Origin: Kordiimonas sp. SCSIO 12603
GTDB taxonomy: Bacteria; Pseudomonadota; Alphaproteobacteria; Sphingomonadales; Kordiimonadaceae
Direction of reading: 5' to 3'
Assembly (NCBI RefSeq): GCF_024398035.1
Contig: NZ_CP073748.1
Location: 3,215,001-3,279,000 of the forward strand
DNA length: 64,000 nucleotides
Shown: piece by piece, positions 55,119-64,000 of the stretch
How the letters are laid out: each line of letters begins with the position of its first letter
How positions within the stretch are numbered: position 1 is the stretch's first letter
Translations under genes and position numbers: made by a program
The notes under the pieces: model-generated
Told to the model about the DNA's origin: nothing
The model's database searches: none
Seen by the model: the letters and a program-made list of their open reading frames with translations, nothing else

Positions 55119-55682
55119 TTGACGTCAGCGAATTTCTTAGACAGTAAACTTCTTCTCGCAATGCCAAGCATGACGGATGAAAGGTTCGACAGAACAGTCA
55201 TTTATTTATGTACCCATGACGAATCTGGCGCTATGGGACTGGTTATTAACCAACAGGCAGAAAACCTTAACTTCGAAGAACTACTCACACAGTTAAACAT
55301 TGAAACGCATCCGAATACGCCAGACATTCCAGTTCATCGTGGCGGCCCTGTGGAACCGGGTAGAGGATTTGTTCTACATTCCGCAGATTTTGTTCAGGAC
55401 AGCACGCTTGTTGTTAGTGAAACATTGGCACTTACTGCAACCGTCGATATCCTGAGCGCTATGGCTGAAGGCAAGGGACCAATACACAACCTGTTAGCTC
55501 TTGGTTATGCAGGCTGGGGCCCTGGTCAGTTGGAAGACGAAATCATTGCTAACAGCTGGCTTACTGCAGAGGCTGATGAAGAGATTATTTTCAACACTGA
55601 TTTTGAGCAAAAATGGCCACGTGCAATGGCAAAGTTGGGCGTGAATATATCTATGCTTTCCACAGATGCAGGTCACGCCTGA
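55119..55682 (+). CDS. YqgE/AlgH family protein (DUF179)
   Basis: A 187-residue protein of the YqgE/AlgH family. The N-terminus LDSKLLLAMPSMTDERFDRTVIYLCTHDESGAMGLVINQ is the family hallmark; GGPVEPGRGFVLHS and LGYAGWGPGQLEDEI follow. The family has no settled biochemical role. The start appears to be TTG 55119, with AAAAGG eight bases upstream; the next ATG at ~55161 would remove the conserved LLLAM stretch. It is convergent with the PAS gene, with no spacer between the two stops. Confidence 0.9.
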   Translation: MTSANFLDSKLLLAMPSMTDERFDRTVIYLCTHDESGAMGLVINQQAENLNFEELLTQLNIETHPNTPDIPVHRGGPVEPGRGFVLHSADFVQDSTLVVSETLALTATVDILSAMAEGKGPIHNLLALGYAGWGPGQLEDEIIANSWLTAEADEEIIFNTDFEQKWPRAMAKLGVNISMLSTDAGHA

Positions 55683-56372
55683 TTAATGATGCTGAAAACT
55701 TGTATCAATATTAGCTAAACTTAGTGATGGGATTGCAGTGTAAAGCTGATGCTGGCCTTTACGATCAATCTCAATCACTTTAGGCAAATCTATTGCCCGT
55801 AAAGTTACCTTCAGGTTATCCAGCAAATCTTTTACACGTTTAGACAAATGCTCTTCCATAAGCGCTCTAGGTGACGGCACCACAAGCAATTGTTGCAAGC
55901 TCTGTTCGAACCCTCCCCACTTATCAATAAAGCCTTGATTATTCACTTCGAATGGTCGAACCACACCAACCATAATAACACCACCCATCGCTCGTTCTTC
56001 AATGAATGGGAGTGATAGAACTTCCAAATCAAAATTGGAGTCAGCTTCAATTTGAAAGGTACCTGTTCTTAGAATACCACATCCTTGGACAAGCGCTGTT
56101 GCGTACATCTCTTCCATAACAGAGCCCTGTTCTGTTTCAGAGAAAACACTACTGTAGGTTCTGCCAGCCATACCACGGCCCATGGCACTTTCCAGTGCCG
56201 AACCAGCAAGGCGGTATCTAAGCGCACCATCAGGTGCCATTTCTAAAATAAACATCCAAGGTAAAATACTTGTAAGTTCTCGCAGGTCTAATTGCCCTCT
56301 TTGCGGAACGCTGTTACCTTTACACAAGGAATACCAATAGCCTAAAAACAGGCATATCTCAGGACACAACAA
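55683..56372 (-). CDS. PAS_5-like domain protein
   Basis: A 229-residue cytoplasmic protein. Residues ~25-150 look like the PAS_5 domain common in alphaproteobacteria (RGQLDLRELTSILPWMFILEMAPDGALRYRLAGSALESAMGRGMAGRTYSSVF, FDLEVLSLPFIEE). No catalytic or DNA-binding output domain is visible; the last ~80 residues have an amphipathic helix (LMEEHLSKRVKDLLDNLKVTL). The start is probably TTG 56372, with GGAG eight bases upstream that is covered by a hairpin. The sensory ligand is unknown. Confidence 0.75.
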   Translation of the reverse strand: MLCPEICLFLGYWYSLCKGNSVPQRGQLDLRELTSILPWMFILEMAPDGALRYRLAGSALESAMGRGMAGRTYSSVFSETEQGSVMEEMYATALVQGCGILRTGTFQIEADSNFDLEVLSLPFIEERAMGGVIMVGVVRPFEVNNQGFIDKWGGFEQSLQQLLVVPSPRALMEEHLSKRVKDLLDNLKVTLRAIDLPKVIEIDRKGQHQLYTAIPSLSLANIDTSFQHH

Positions 56373-56381
56373 TTAATTTTC

Positions 56382-56400
56382 TCCCCAAACGTTGTGGGGA
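56382..56400 (-). promoter_or_regulatory. Hairpin covering the ribosome binding site of the PAS gene
   Basis: Perfect 6-bp stem TCCCCA / TGGGGA with a 7-base loop. On the minus strand its right arm is the GGGGA of the GGGGAG ribosome site that lies eight bases before TTG 56372. Folding would block initiation, as in RNA thermometers and some autoregulated genes. Confidence 0.55.
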
Positions 56401-56499
56401 TACTACCATTTGCACCAACCCCGAGCAATCAGGGAAACCTAGTACAGTTATTAATTCAACTGATTAAATGTTCAGAAAAAGCAAATGTAAAAGAAACAA

Positions 56500-57738
56500 T
56501 TAAAAACTAATTGTATCAAAGTTTCCGTTACCTACCACTGCAATAGAAGTTTGGTTCTGATCAATGATTGTTGTGCCAATATTTCTTACTTGCTCCACAG
56601 ATACAGATTCTACGTTTGCAATCATTTCTTCAACAGGGATTACGCGATCAAAAACAAGTAATTGTCGCCCAAGTTGTTCCATTCTCGATGTTGTCGATTC
56701 GAGCGCCATCATCAAACTTGCCTTCAATTGCGCGATTGCGACATTAAATTCCTGCTCTTCAGGCCCATCAGCTAGCGCCGCCATTTCAGCCTGAATTACA
56801 GGGATCATTTCATCAACCATATCAGGGCCTGTACCTGCATAAAGGCCAAACAACCCTGTATCCTGATGACTGCTTGTAAAACTGTAAACCGAATAAGCCA
56901 GGCCTCTACGCTCTCGCACTTCCTGGAACAAACGAGAGGACATGCCCCCTCCTAGGATTGTGGAATAAACCTGTGCCGCATAATAATTTTCATCATGAAA
57001 AGAAGTGCCTGGCCAAGCCGCAGCAATGTGAACTTGTTCAAGGTCACGTTTTTCTATTTTTCGACCACCAGTATAGACCGCCTGCTCTGCACGTTGCTTT
57101 ACACCAGTCGGCATATGGCCCATTCTCTCTTCAACCGCCTTAACAACCGCATCATGGTCCAAATATCCAACAGCTGAAACAACAGTGTTGGCGCCAACAT
57201 AATTTGTTGAAAGATAGCTTAACAAATCATTTTGCGTGAAAGAGCGAATTGTTTGTTCAGTGCCCAGTATCGGGCGCCCAATTGCCTGATTACCGTATGA
57301 AATACCTTGGAGATGATCAAAGATTACATCATCTGGAGTATCAAGAGATTGCCCTACTTCCTGCAGGATTACTTCTTTTTCCCGATCCAGTTCTTTCTGA
57401 TCGCATACACTGTTCATAACAATATCGGATAGCACATCAAGTGCCATGGAAAGATCGTCTTTCAGAACACGGGCGTAGTAGGTGGTATTATCACGAGTGG
57501 TATATGCATTAATATGGCCACCCACACTTTCGATACCCAATACAATATCTTTAGCAGACCGGGTCTTGGTGCCTTTAAACAGCATATGTTCAAGACAATG
57601 CGTAATACCATTCAGAGCCTCAGGCTCATGCCTTGCTCCAACATCTGTCCAGATACCAATAGATACGGTTTCCAAACTTGCACGGTGTTCTGTAATAACC
57701 CGAAGGCCATTTGATAAGGTGGTAACCTGAACGGTCAA
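56500..57738 (-). CDS. M16 family zinc peptidase (processing-peptidase-like)
   Basis: A 412-residue protein of the M16B group related to mitochondrial processing peptidase. The zinc motif HCLEHMLFKGT (HXXEH) is near residue 47, with the downstream Glu in the DREKEVILQEV stretch. The second, inactive half carries the R/Y pair region (MSSRLFQEVRERRGLAYSVYSF). It overlaps thrC by four bases, an arrangement conserved in alphaproteobacteria next to the oxidase cluster. Role probably peptide clearance or processing; the substrate is unknown. Confidence 0.94.
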   Translation of the reverse strand: MTVQVTTLSNGLRVITEHRASLETVSIGIWTDVGARHEPEALNGITHCLEHMLFKGTKTRSAKDIVLGIESVGGHINAYTTRDNTTYYARVLKDDLSMALDVLSDIVMNSVCDQKELDREKEVILQEVGQSLDTPDDVIFDHLQGISYGNQAIGRPILGTEQTIRSFTQNDLLSYLSTNYVGANTVVSAVGYLDHDAVVKAVEERMGHMPTGVKQRAEQAVYTGGRKIEKRDLEQVHIAAAWPGTSFHDENYYAAQVYSTILGGGMSSRLFQEVRERRGLAYSVYSFTSSHQDTGLFGLYAGTGPDMVDEMIPVIQAEMAALADGPEEQEFNVAIAQLKASLMMALESTTSRMEQLGRQLLVFDRVIPVEEMIANVESVSVEQVRNIGTTIIDQNQTSIAVVGNGNFDTISF

Positions 57739-59132
57739 GAGCCGTTTCCTTCCAAGATTCTTCGCTGCAACGTCTTTTTATCATTTGGCAGCACTTCGAA
57801 GCGTTCTTCACGCTCATAAAGATCAGCCATATGCTGAGGAAGATTTGGAACAACACCACACGCCTCCTCTACCGCAGCACCGAACTTAACAGGGTGCGCA
57901 GTGGAGAGTGTTATATTCGGAACTGCAGAAGAATCAAGGCTTGTACGCGCCACTTCAATGCCTACAGCAGTATGAGGGTCTGAAATATAACCATTTTCTT
58001 CAAAAATACGCTTCATAACCGCTTTTGTCGTGGCGTCGTCTACCCGGTCTGCAACAAAGTTATCTTTAAGAATCGCATGATGGTCAGGTGACAAACTGAA
58101 GGATTTATCCTTCACAAAGCTATCCATATAACTCTGCACCATATCGCCATCACGTCCAGTAAGGTCAAAAATCAGGCGTTCAAAATTGCTTGAAACCTGA
58201 ATATCCATGCTCGGAGAAAGCGTCGCATGCGTTTCACCAGAAGCATATGTGCCGGTATTAAGTGTACGAGCAAGAATATCATTGCTGTTCGTAGCAATCG
58301 CTAATGTCTCGATTGGCAGGCCCATATTCTTTGCTATGTAACCTGCGAAAATATCCCCAAAGTTCCCCGTGGGAACACTGTAAGAAACTTTTCTATCTGG
58401 CGCACCTAGCGCTACAGCAGATGTAAAATAATATACGATCTGGGCCATCACCCGGGCCCAGTTAATCGAATTCACTGCCGTCAAACCAACCTTATCGCGG
58501 AATGCAAGATCATTAAAACACGCTTTCACAAGTGCCTGACAGTCATCAAAGGTACCCTCAACAGCAATATTCACCACATTCGGTTCAAGTACTGTTGTCA
58601 TTTGCTTGCGCTGCACATCAGAAACACGATCTTTGGGATGAAGCATATATATGCGCACGTTGTCACGCCCACGACAGCCTTCAATCGCTGCAGAACCAGT
58701 ATCTCCAGACGTAGCGCCAAGAATAGTCAGTTGCTCATCACGCTTTTCCGTAAAGTGGTCGAAAAAGCGCCCTAGAAGCTGTAGCGCAAAATCCTTGAAC
58801 GCCAATGTTGGACCATGGAACAGCTCTAAAAGCCAATCATTGGGGGAAAGCTGCACTATCGGGGCAACAGCATTATGCCGAAATGCATCGCCGTATGTTG
58901 CATCCAGCATTTTTTTCAGGTCAACATCAGAAACGGAACCCGCAACAAATGGCTGAATGACTTTGAAAGCGACATCAGCATAAGAAAGGCCTCGCATCGA
59001 CCGAATATCTTCTGCCGTAAAGCTGGGAATTTCCTCAGGTACATAGAGGCCGCCATCACGGGCAAGGCCTGTAAGTGTTACACCTTCAAAATCTAAAACA
59101 TCGGCCTTGCCGCGCGTGGAAATATATTTCAC
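57735..59132 (-). CDS. thrC: Threonine synthase
   Basis: A 465-residue PLP enzyme that converts O-phosphohomoserine to threonine. The PLP lysine is in HGPTLAFKDFALQLLGRFF near residue 112, and SGDTGSAAIEG binds the cofactor phosphate. The N-terminus MKYISTRGKADVLDFEGVTLTGLARDGGLYVP is the family signature. It follows the SURF1 gene and is coupled to the M16 peptidase gene. ThrB is encoded at 46.6 kb. Confidence 0.97.
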   Translation of the reverse strand: MKYISTRGKADVLDFEGVTLTGLARDGGLYVPEEIPSFTAEDIRSMRGLSYADVAFKVIQPFVAGSVSDVDLKKMLDATYGDAFRHNAVAPIVQLSPNDWLLELFHGPTLAFKDFALQLLGRFFDHFTEKRDEQLTILGATSGDTGSAAIEGCRGRDNVRIYMLHPKDRVSDVQRKQMTTVLEPNVVNIAVEGTFDDCQALVKACFNDLAFRDKVGLTAVNSINWARVMAQIVYYFTSAVALGAPDRKVSYSVPTGNFGDIFAGYIAKNMGLPIETLAIATNSNDILARTLNTGTYASGETHATLSPSMDIQVSSNFERLIFDLTGRDGDMVQSYMDSFVKDKSFSLSPDHHAILKDNFVADRVDDATTKAVMKRIFEENGYISDPHTAVGIEVARTSLDSSAVPNITLSTAHPVKFGAAVEEACGVVPNLPQHMADLYEREERFEVLPNDKKTLQRRILEGNGS

Positions 59133-59203
59133 GATTAATACTCTCAGCTTTACAATTATTGCGCAGAGCTAGTCATAATTTGTGATGCGTCAAAGCGCAA
59201 GCC

Positions 59204-59917
59204 TCAACTATTCCCACGACCTCTTTTCAGGCCAAAAAGTATATAGATGGCCAGAAGTGTAGCAGCTAAACCAAACCAAGTGATCGTATATTGAAGATGA
59301 TTGTTTGGGATATCTACCCGTACCTGTCCACCAAGAGGCAAACCTCCCTTGGCACCTACCTGATCAGAAAATACCCGGAAGTGATAATATTCTTTGGTTC
59401 GCAGACCAAAAGCATCTGCCATTTCGTGTACGTTGGCTACATACCATGCATTACCAATTGGATCATTTGCAGGAGTAAAACTTGAAGCTTCGGCACTTGT
59501 CCGCAGCACGCCTGTAATACTCACATCACCCACAGGCAGTTCTGGTAGAATATCTTCGGTCATGGGTATCCAACCCCAGTTAACCAACACTGCCATTCCG
59601 AACGTAGTTTTAACAGGGCTATACAGATAGTAACCCGGCTTTCCATCAACATTGGTGCCGAATAGCTTAAGCGGTTCTGAGGAACCATGTGTGCCCGAGA
59701 AGTAAACTTTGCGGTAATTTAGTTGAGCTGGGTCATCCACATGTACGGGCAGCTTGATTGGCTCAGCAGTTAACCCTTCTTCAATCTGCGCAAGCATAGC
59801 TGTTTTCGGGCCAACTTTACGCGCCTGCCATGTACCAAGACTGCTTAGGATAATAAGCGAGATAACGGTTGCAATAGTAAGACCTGTACCCGGCTGAAAA
59901 CGTTTCCTCTCTGCCAT
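59204..59917 (-). CDS. SURF1 family cytochrome oxidase assembly protein
   Basis: A 237-residue inner-membrane protein with helices at both ends (LTIATVISLIILSSLGTWQ and ITWFGLAATLLAIYILFG) and a periplasmic domain between. The family motifs WQARKVGPK near the start, VNWGWIP in the middle and the final NNHLQYTITWFGLA are present. SURF1 helps insert haem a into subunit I of cytochrome oxidase. It sits 5 bases after the DUF983 gene in the oxidase cluster. Confidence 0.95.
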   Translation of the reverse strand: MAERKRFQPGTGLTIATVISLIILSSLGTWQARKVGPKTAMLAQIEEGLTAEPIKLPVHVDDPAQLNYRKVYFSGTHGSSEPLKLFGTNVDGKPGYYLYSPVKTTFGMAVLVNWGWIPMTEDILPELPVGDVSITGVLRTSAEASSFTPANDPIGNAWYVANVHEMADAFGLRTKEYYHFRVFSDQVGAKGGLPLGGQVRVDIPNNHLQYTITWFGLAATLLAIYILFGLKRGRGNS

Positions 59918-59922
59918 AACTC

Positions 59923-60336
59923 TTAACCTTCGTCTGTTAACTGGCCTTCATGAGCATCATGATGGAATTGCAACGCTACTAAAGTTGCTTTGATAACTCG
60001 AAGAAGCCAGATGGTACCACCAATGATCATAGCAATCAGAAAGATCATAATAGCCCACATGGGTAACCCGATCGCTGCATAGAGATATGCTCCGATAATA
60101 GCACAGAGCGCCCCAAGGATCATGATCACGAATATCTGAGCCCCATCACCCGCATCTGCTTTACTTAGATCAAATCCGCAATTCTCACAGACATCTCGAA
60201 GTTCCAAAAGACCGTTATAGATAGGTGCGTCACCACAGTTCGGGCATTTGCAGGAAAGCCCGGCCTTATACGGAGAAACCGACCGAGATTGCTCTCGATC
60301 GGTTTCTTCAACTTGATCTGATTGTTGGTCAGCCAC
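59923..60336 (-). CDS. DUF983 zinc-ribbon membrane protein
   Basis: A 137-residue protein: an N-terminal charged part, a zinc-ribbon-like CPNCGDAPIYNGLLELRDVCENCGFDL with two CXXC pairs at residues ~31 and ~49, and two membrane helices (~72-92 and ~97-115). DUF983 proteins are commonly placed between ctaE and SURF1 in alphaproteobacteria, suggesting a part in oxidase assembly; the exact role is unknown. Three bases after ctaE. Confidence 0.9.
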   Translation of the reverse strand: MADQQSDQVEETDREQSRSVSPYKAGLSCKCPNCGDAPIYNGLLELRDVCENCGFDLSKADAGDGAQIFVIMILGALCAIIGAYLYAAIGLPMWAIMIFLIAMIIGGTIWLLRVIKATLVALQFHHDAHEGQLTDEG

Positions 60337-60339
60337 GGA

Positions 60340-61188
60340 TTATTGGCCGCCCCAGATGTATACGCAGATGAACAGGAATAGCCATACAACATCTACAAAG
60401 TGCCAGTACCAAGCAGCTGCTTCGAAACCGAAGTGATGATCAGTTTTGAAGTGGCCTTTGTATAGACGGCCCAAACATACTGCCAAGAAGATTGTACCAA
60501 CGAATACGTGGAAGCCGTGGAAACCTGTCGCCATATAGAATGTAGCGCCATAAATGTTGCCAGAGAAACCAAACGCAGCGTGGCTATATTCATAACCCTG
60601 AACTACAGAGAAGATCAGGCCAAGAGCAACTGTCAGCCAAAGCGCCTGTTTCGCCGCTTCACGGTTGCCTTCAACAATAGCGTGGTGCGCCCATGTTACT
60701 GTTGTACCAGATAGTAGAAGAATGAGTGTGTTGATCAAAGGCAAGTGGAACGGATCAAATGTCTCAATACCTTTTGGTGGCCATACAGCTTCCTGACCAA
60801 GGGATGAGAATAGATCAGCCGGATCTACGGGCAGTGCTGGATATAGTGAAGCGTTAAAGAACGCCCAGAACCAAGCAACAAAGAACATTACCTCAGAAGC
60901 AATGAACAGGATCATGCCGTAGCGCAGACCAATTTGAACTACAGGTGTATGATCACCTGTTTCACCTTCGTGAATTACGTCTTTCCACCAAGCGATAGAA
61001 CCGTAAACCGTACCTAGAAAGCCGATAATTAGAGCATAACTACCCCAACCGCTTGCGCCAAAAAGCTCAGCTTCTGGCTTCATTGCGAACACAGCACCCA
61101 CCATCATGATCAATACAAAGAATGATACAAATGCAGGCCATGGGCTTGGGTTTACCAGATGGTAGTCGTGTTTAACTTCGCCCGCCAT
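60340..61188 (-). CDS. ctaE: Cytochrome c oxidase subunit III
   Basis: A 282-residue subunit with seven membrane helices. Family landmarks: HDYHLVNPSPWPAFVS at the N-terminus, GLRYGMILFIASEVMFFVAWFWAFF, GTTVTWAHHAIVEGNR, YMATGFHGFHVFVGTIFL and the final FEAAAWYWHFVDVVWLFLFICVYIWG. It stabilises the aa3-type proton-pumping oxidase. Located after ctaG and before the DUF983 gene. Confidence 0.97.
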   Translation of the reverse strand: MAGEVKHDYHLVNPSPWPAFVSFFVLIMMVGAVFAMKPEAELFGASGWGSYALIIGFLGTVYGSIAWWKDVIHEGETGDHTPVVQIGLRYGMILFIASEVMFFVAWFWAFFNASLYPALPVDPADLFSSLGQEAVWPPKGIETFDPFHLPLINTLILLLSGTTVTWAHHAIVEGNREAAKQALWLTVALGLIFSVVQGYEYSHAAFGFSGNIYGATFYMATGFHGFHVFVGTIFLAVCLGRLYKGHFKTDHHFGFEAAAWYWHFVDVVWLFLFICVYIWGGQ

Positions 61189-61244
61189 AAAATTTCTCCT
61201 GACAAAATACCGGAAAATCCGGCATTCCTAGTTCCCTAAATCAA

Positions 61245-61808
61245 TCAGCGACCAGCAAGCACTTCCGCCATTTCTTCGTCATCCAGTACGAAGAATGTAT
61301 ATGAAAGTGTTACTTCGGTAACTTCATCCAAATTCAGATCCTCATCAATCGAAGGATCAATATAATAGACTACAGGCATCTGAACCCGTTCGCCTGGTTT
61401 CAAAATCTGCTCGGTAAAGCAGAAACAATCTACTTTCGCAAAATAACTGCCCGCTTTATGTGGTGCCACATTATATGTAGCACGCCCAACTAGTGTTTTA
61501 TCAGTTGGATTATAAGCTTCATAATAAGCAAGCCCCTGCTCGCCTACCTTCAGTGTTTGCGAAATCTGCATTGGGGCAAAATCCCAAGGCATATCTCTGT
61601 GGGTATTCGCGATAAAACGAACACGCATATCCCGGTTAATAGTATTTACAGATGCCAGTTCTTCAGACCTTTGCGTCGTACCACCGTAACCTGTTACTTT
61701 ACAGAACAGATCATAAAGCGGCACAGCGGCATAAGCCATACCCAGCATTGCAACCACAACACCACCAGCCATCAGAGCTACTTTTTTATTTTTGCTCTCA
61801 GCACTCAT
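61245..61808 (-). CDS. ctaG: Cytochrome c oxidase assembly protein CtaG/Cox11
   Basis: A 187-residue copper chaperone that delivers Cu to the CuB site of subunit I. One N-terminal helix (VALMAGGVVVAMLGMAYAAVPLYDLFCKVTGYGGT) anchors a periplasmic domain with the copper cysteines in VDCFCFTEQ. Its ATG overlaps the stop of the 45-residue membrane protein upstream by one base, so they are coupled. Confidence 0.96.
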   Translation of the reverse strand: MSAESKNKKVALMAGGVVVAMLGMAYAAVPLYDLFCKVTGYGGTTQRSEELASVNTINRDMRVRFIANTHRDMPWDFAPMQISQTLKVGEQGLAYYEAYNPTDKTLVGRATYNVAPHKAGSYFAKVDCFCFTEQILKPGERVQMPVVYYIDPSIDEDLNLDEVTEVTLSYTFFVLDDEEMAEVLAGR

Positions 61809-61945
61809 TATGGTGTCAGGCCCTTAATACGGAAATAGCTGATCACAGCAAGAGAGATAACAAAGATAAACAGGCTCGCACCGAGAACGCGGTTACGCTT
61901 TTTCATCTTGGTGTGAAGTTCTGAATATTTATCATCGCCTGACAT
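61808..61945 (-). CDS. Small cytochrome oxidase cluster membrane protein (CoxF-like)
   Basis: A 45-residue ORF, below usual length cutoffs: a charged N-terminus ([20 protein letters not shown]), one membrane helix (LGASLFIFVISLAVISYF) and RIKGLTP. It starts one base inside the ctaB stop (TAATG) and its own stop overlaps the ctaG start, so translation is coupled on both sides. Short one-helix proteins occupy this slot between ctaB and ctaG in many alphaproteobacteria (sometimes called CoxF); function is not established. Confidence 0.85.
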   Translation of the reverse strand: MSGDDKYSELHTKMKKRNRVLGASLFIFVISLAVISYFRIKGLTP

Positions 61946-62862
61946 TAGATCAGCCCCATAACAACACGTTCTGCAGCAAGTACTGCAAAAACAGTAAACA
62001 AATATAAAATCGAAAACAGGAACAGCTTCTTGTAGGCTTTTTCATTGCCGCGCCATACATAGAAGGCGAGCACAAGGAACCAAGCGCTAAGTACCGATGT
62101 AACCACACCGTATACAGGGCCAGCGAAGCCCATAAAGTAAGGCGCTATAGCACAAGGCACCATCAAAAGGCTGTATAGAAGAATTTGCTTTCTGGTTTCC
62201 TTTTCCCCAGCCACGACCGGTAACATAGGCACCCCCACCTTCTCATAATCCTTGTGGATAAAGAGAGAGAGCGCCCAGAAGTGAGGCGGTGTCCAGAGGA
62301 AAATAATACCGAAAAGCACAATGCTTTCGATTGTTACGCTATCAGTTACAGCAGCCCAACCAATCATCGGAGGGAATGCACCTGCAGCACCACCAATCAC
62401 AATATTCTGTGGGGTACGGCGCTTCAGCCACATTGTGTAAATAACAGCATAAAAGAAAATCGTAAGCGCAAGAAGAATGGCGGATGTTACATTAACAAGC
62501 AGCCCCAGAAGAATTACTGAAGCCACTGAAAGTGTAAGACCAAACCCAAGGGCATCACCCGGGGTTACTCTTCCTGCAGGGATTGGGCGCTTAGCTGTCC
62601 TATCCATCACCGCATCAATATCGGCATCATACCACATATTGAGGGCGCCAGAGGCTCCCGCACCAATGGCAATCAGCACAATAGCAGCGATTGCGATAAC
62701 CGGGTTCATAGAACCAGGAGCCGCAATCAATCCTACAAATGCGGTGAAGATCACAAGTGACATAACACGAGGCTTCAACAATGCGATGAAGTCCCCTGCT
62801 TCCGCTTCCTGCCCTGAGGCAGGAAGATCACTTTTAATCGTGGATGTTAGACTATCAGCCAA
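61945..62862 (-). CDS. ctaB: Protohaem IX farnesyltransferase (haem O synthase)
   Basis: A 305-residue UbiA-family prenyltransferase with about nine helices. The first aspartate motif is [25 protein letters not shown] and the second lies in [18 protein letters not shown]. It adds farnesyl to haem b, making haem O for the aa3 oxidase. It follows ctaD by 20 bases and is coupled to the small membrane protein. Confidence 0.97.
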   Translation of the reverse strand: MADSLTSTIKSDLPASGQEAEAGDFIALLKPRVMSLVIFTAFVGLIAAPGSMNPVIAIAAIVLIAIGAGASGALNMWYDADIDAVMDRTAKRPIPAGRVTPGDALGFGLTLSVASVILLGLLVNVTSAILLALTIFFYAVIYTMWLKRRTPQNIVIGGAAGAFPPMIGWAAVTDSVTIESIVLFGIIFLWTPPHFWALSLFIHKDYEKVGVPMLPVVAGEKETRKQILLYSLLMVPCAIAPYFMGFAGPVYGVVTSVLSAWFLVLAFYVWRGNEKAYKKLFLFSILYLFTVFAVLAAERVVMGLI

Positions 62863-62882
62863 CGTTCCAATTCCTACTCAAC

Positions 62883-64000
62883 TTACTTGATTTTTGGTAG
62901 TTCGTTGAACTGGTGGAATGGAGGAGGTGAAGATAGTGTCCACTCAAGCGTAGTAGCACCTTCGCCCCACTGGTTATCCGCCACAGTCTTCTTACGAGAC
63001 AGTGTGATACCCATAACAACCATGAACAATACAACACCAGCAAGCGTTACCAGATAACCGATAGACGAAATGTAGTTCCAGTATGCATACGCATCTGGAT
63101 AATCAACATAACGGCGTGGCATACCCTGCAGACCTAGGAAGTGCTGCGGGAAGAAGATCAGGTTCACACCTACGAATGTTACCCAGAACTGAAGCTTCGC
63201 AAGGAAGTTCGGGTATTCACGACCAGACATTTTACCAACCCAGTAATAGAGGCCAGCGAAGATCGCAAACACTGCACCAAGCGATAGTACATAGTGGAAG
63301 TGAGCAACCACATAGTAAGTATCGTGAAGAACAATATCAGCACCAGCGTTTGAAAGTACAACGCCTGTCACACCACCAACTGTAAACAGAAGGATGAAGG
63401 CAATAGCGTACATCATTGGTACTTCGAAGGTGATGGAACCACCCCACATTGTTGCAATCCAAGAGAAGATTTTCACACCTGTCGGAACCGCAATAACCAT
63501 TGTCGCAGCTACGAAGTAAGCTTTTGTATCTACATCAAGGCCAACTGTGTACATGTGGTGCGCCCACACTACGAAGCCGATGAAACCGATCGCTGCCATC
63601 GCATACGCCATTCCAAGGTAACCGAAAATCGGCTTACGAGAGAATGTAGAAATGATGTGGCTCACGATTCCAAATGCAGGCAGGATCATGATGTATACTT
63701 CAGGGTGACCAAAGAACCAGAACAGGTGCTGGAACAGAATTGGATCACCGCCACCAGCAGGATCAAAGAATGTTGTGCCGAAGTTACGGTCAGTCAGCAA
63801 CATTGTGATCGCGCCTGCTAGTACAGGCAGAGACAGAAGAAGCAAGAATGCAGTGATCAGTACTGACCAAGCAAACAGCGGCATCTTGTGAATTGTCATG
63901 CCCGGAGCACGCATATTGAAAATAGTTGTGATGTAGTTAATCGCACCCATAATCGAAGAAGCACCAGCCACGTGAAGCGAGAAGATCGCTAAGTCCATTG
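62883..64000 (-). CDS. ctaD: Cytochrome c oxidase subunit I, 5' part outside the window
   Basis: About 372 C-terminal residues are visible; the frame stays open at the right edge and the Met at 63998 is internal (the family has VDLAIFSLH at this place). Ligands seen: the His-Tyr pair in [16 protein letters not shown] (CuB and cross-linked Tyr), CuB histidines in WAHHMYTVG, and the haem a3 / haem a histidines in [13 protein letters not shown]-channel residues also lie in this part. It is the catalytic, proton-pumping subunit of the aa3-type oxidase. Confidence 0.97.
   Translation of the reverse strand, partial: MDLAIFSLHVAGASSIMGAINYITTIFNMRAPGMTIHKMPLFAWSVLITAFLLLLSLPVLAGAITMLLTDRNFGTTFFDPAGGGDPILFQHLFWFFGHPEVYIMILPAFGIVSHIISTFSRKPIFGYLGMAYAMAAIGFIGFVVWAHHMYTVGLDVDTKAYFVAATMVIAVPTGVKIFSWIATMWGGSITFEVPMMYAIAFILLFTVGGVTGVVLSNAGADIVLHDTYYVVAHFHYVLSLGAVFAIFAGLYYWVGKMSGREYPNFLAKLQFWVTFVGVNLIFFPQHFLGLQGMPRRYVDYPDAYAYWNYISSIGYLVTLAGVVLFMVVMGITLSRKKTVADNQWGEGATTLEWTLSSPPPFHQFNELPKIK

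Noticed and set aside
62883-63998. Complete ctaD gene starting at 63998
   Set aside because: Subunit I is normally well over 500 residues and the visible Met stands at an internal position of the family.

Overview
The window looks like chromosomal DNA of an aerobic, moderate-GC alphaproteobacterium. Evidence for this: a CcrM-type GANTC methyltransferase, a split F0 ATP synthase operon with paired b and b' subunits (atpI-B-E-b'-b) away from the F1 genes, the ctaD-ctaB-small protein-ctaG-ctaE-DUF983-SURF1-thrC-M16 peptidase string, and the smc / DsbA-like / DUF721 / mutY block. Base composition looks like the mid-40s percent GC by eye. That, with the gene content, would fit a Kordiimonadales-like marine lineage, but the assignment is inference. 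I see no phage, insertion sequence, CRISPR array, rRNA or tRNA. This is ordinary core and near-core chromosome rather than an island.

Layout. 1-7.8 kb: end of a cytochrome b561, an epoxide-hydrolase-like enzyme behind a sodium symporter, a periplasmic amidohydrolase with a DUF302 protein, then an ECF sigma / DUF6768 / glutathione peroxidase operon, an Spx/ArsC-like protein and a cation efflux pump. 7.9-10.5 kb: the F0 ATP synthase operon with a clear promoter. 10.6-17.3 kb: smc, two tandem DsbA-like thiol oxidoreductases, a DUF721 protein and divergent mutY. 17.3-23.6 kb: a large lipoprotein with a haem-binding CXXCH motif, ccrM with a GANTC-dense promoter, rnhB, a short structured transcription unit encoding a 47-residue basic protein, two YdcH-like small proteins and rmuC. 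23.7-34.7 kb: a phytanoyl-CoA-dioxygenase-like protein coupled to a ferredoxin-reductase-like flavoprotein, a second (exported) glutathione peroxidase, an old yellow enzyme, putA, an exported catalase-peroxidase and a radical SAM protein. 34.8-45.5 kb: an aminotransferase / YheO-like regulator / ornithine-cyclodeaminase-family operon, a response regulator-EAL protein, the full glycine cleavage operon (gcvT-H-PA-PB) behind a tandem glycine riboswitch, an exported hydrolase and a lipoprotein. 45.6-55.7 kb: ispH-thrB-rnhA, an orphan solute-binding protein, an M28 peptidase, a two-domain DsbA-like protein, NfeD plus a band-7 protein, a peroxiredoxin, a stand-alone DsbD alpha domain and YqgE. 55.7-64 kb: a PAS protein with a hairpin over its ribosome binding site, an M16 peptidase, thrC and the cytochrome c oxidase assembly cluster, ending inside ctaD.

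How the genes work together. The recurrent themes are aerobic respiration (oxidase, its copper and haem assembly factors, F0 ATP synthase), peroxide and thiol homeostasis (two glutathione peroxidases, a Prx5-type peroxiredoxin, exported KatG, several DsbA/DsbD-like proteins, an ECF sigma operon) and amino-acid catabolism (putA, glycine cleavage, the aminotransferase operon). The points most worth a second look are regulatory: the ccrM promoter with a GANTC inverted repeat in its spacer, the unassigned small transcription unit at 20.9-21.5 kb, the multiply-pairing RNA segment between atpE and the b' gene, the ECF-type promoter overlapping a perfect palindrome, and the hairpin that covers the ribosome binding site of the PAS gene. 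I found no clear new multi-gene defence or mobile system here.
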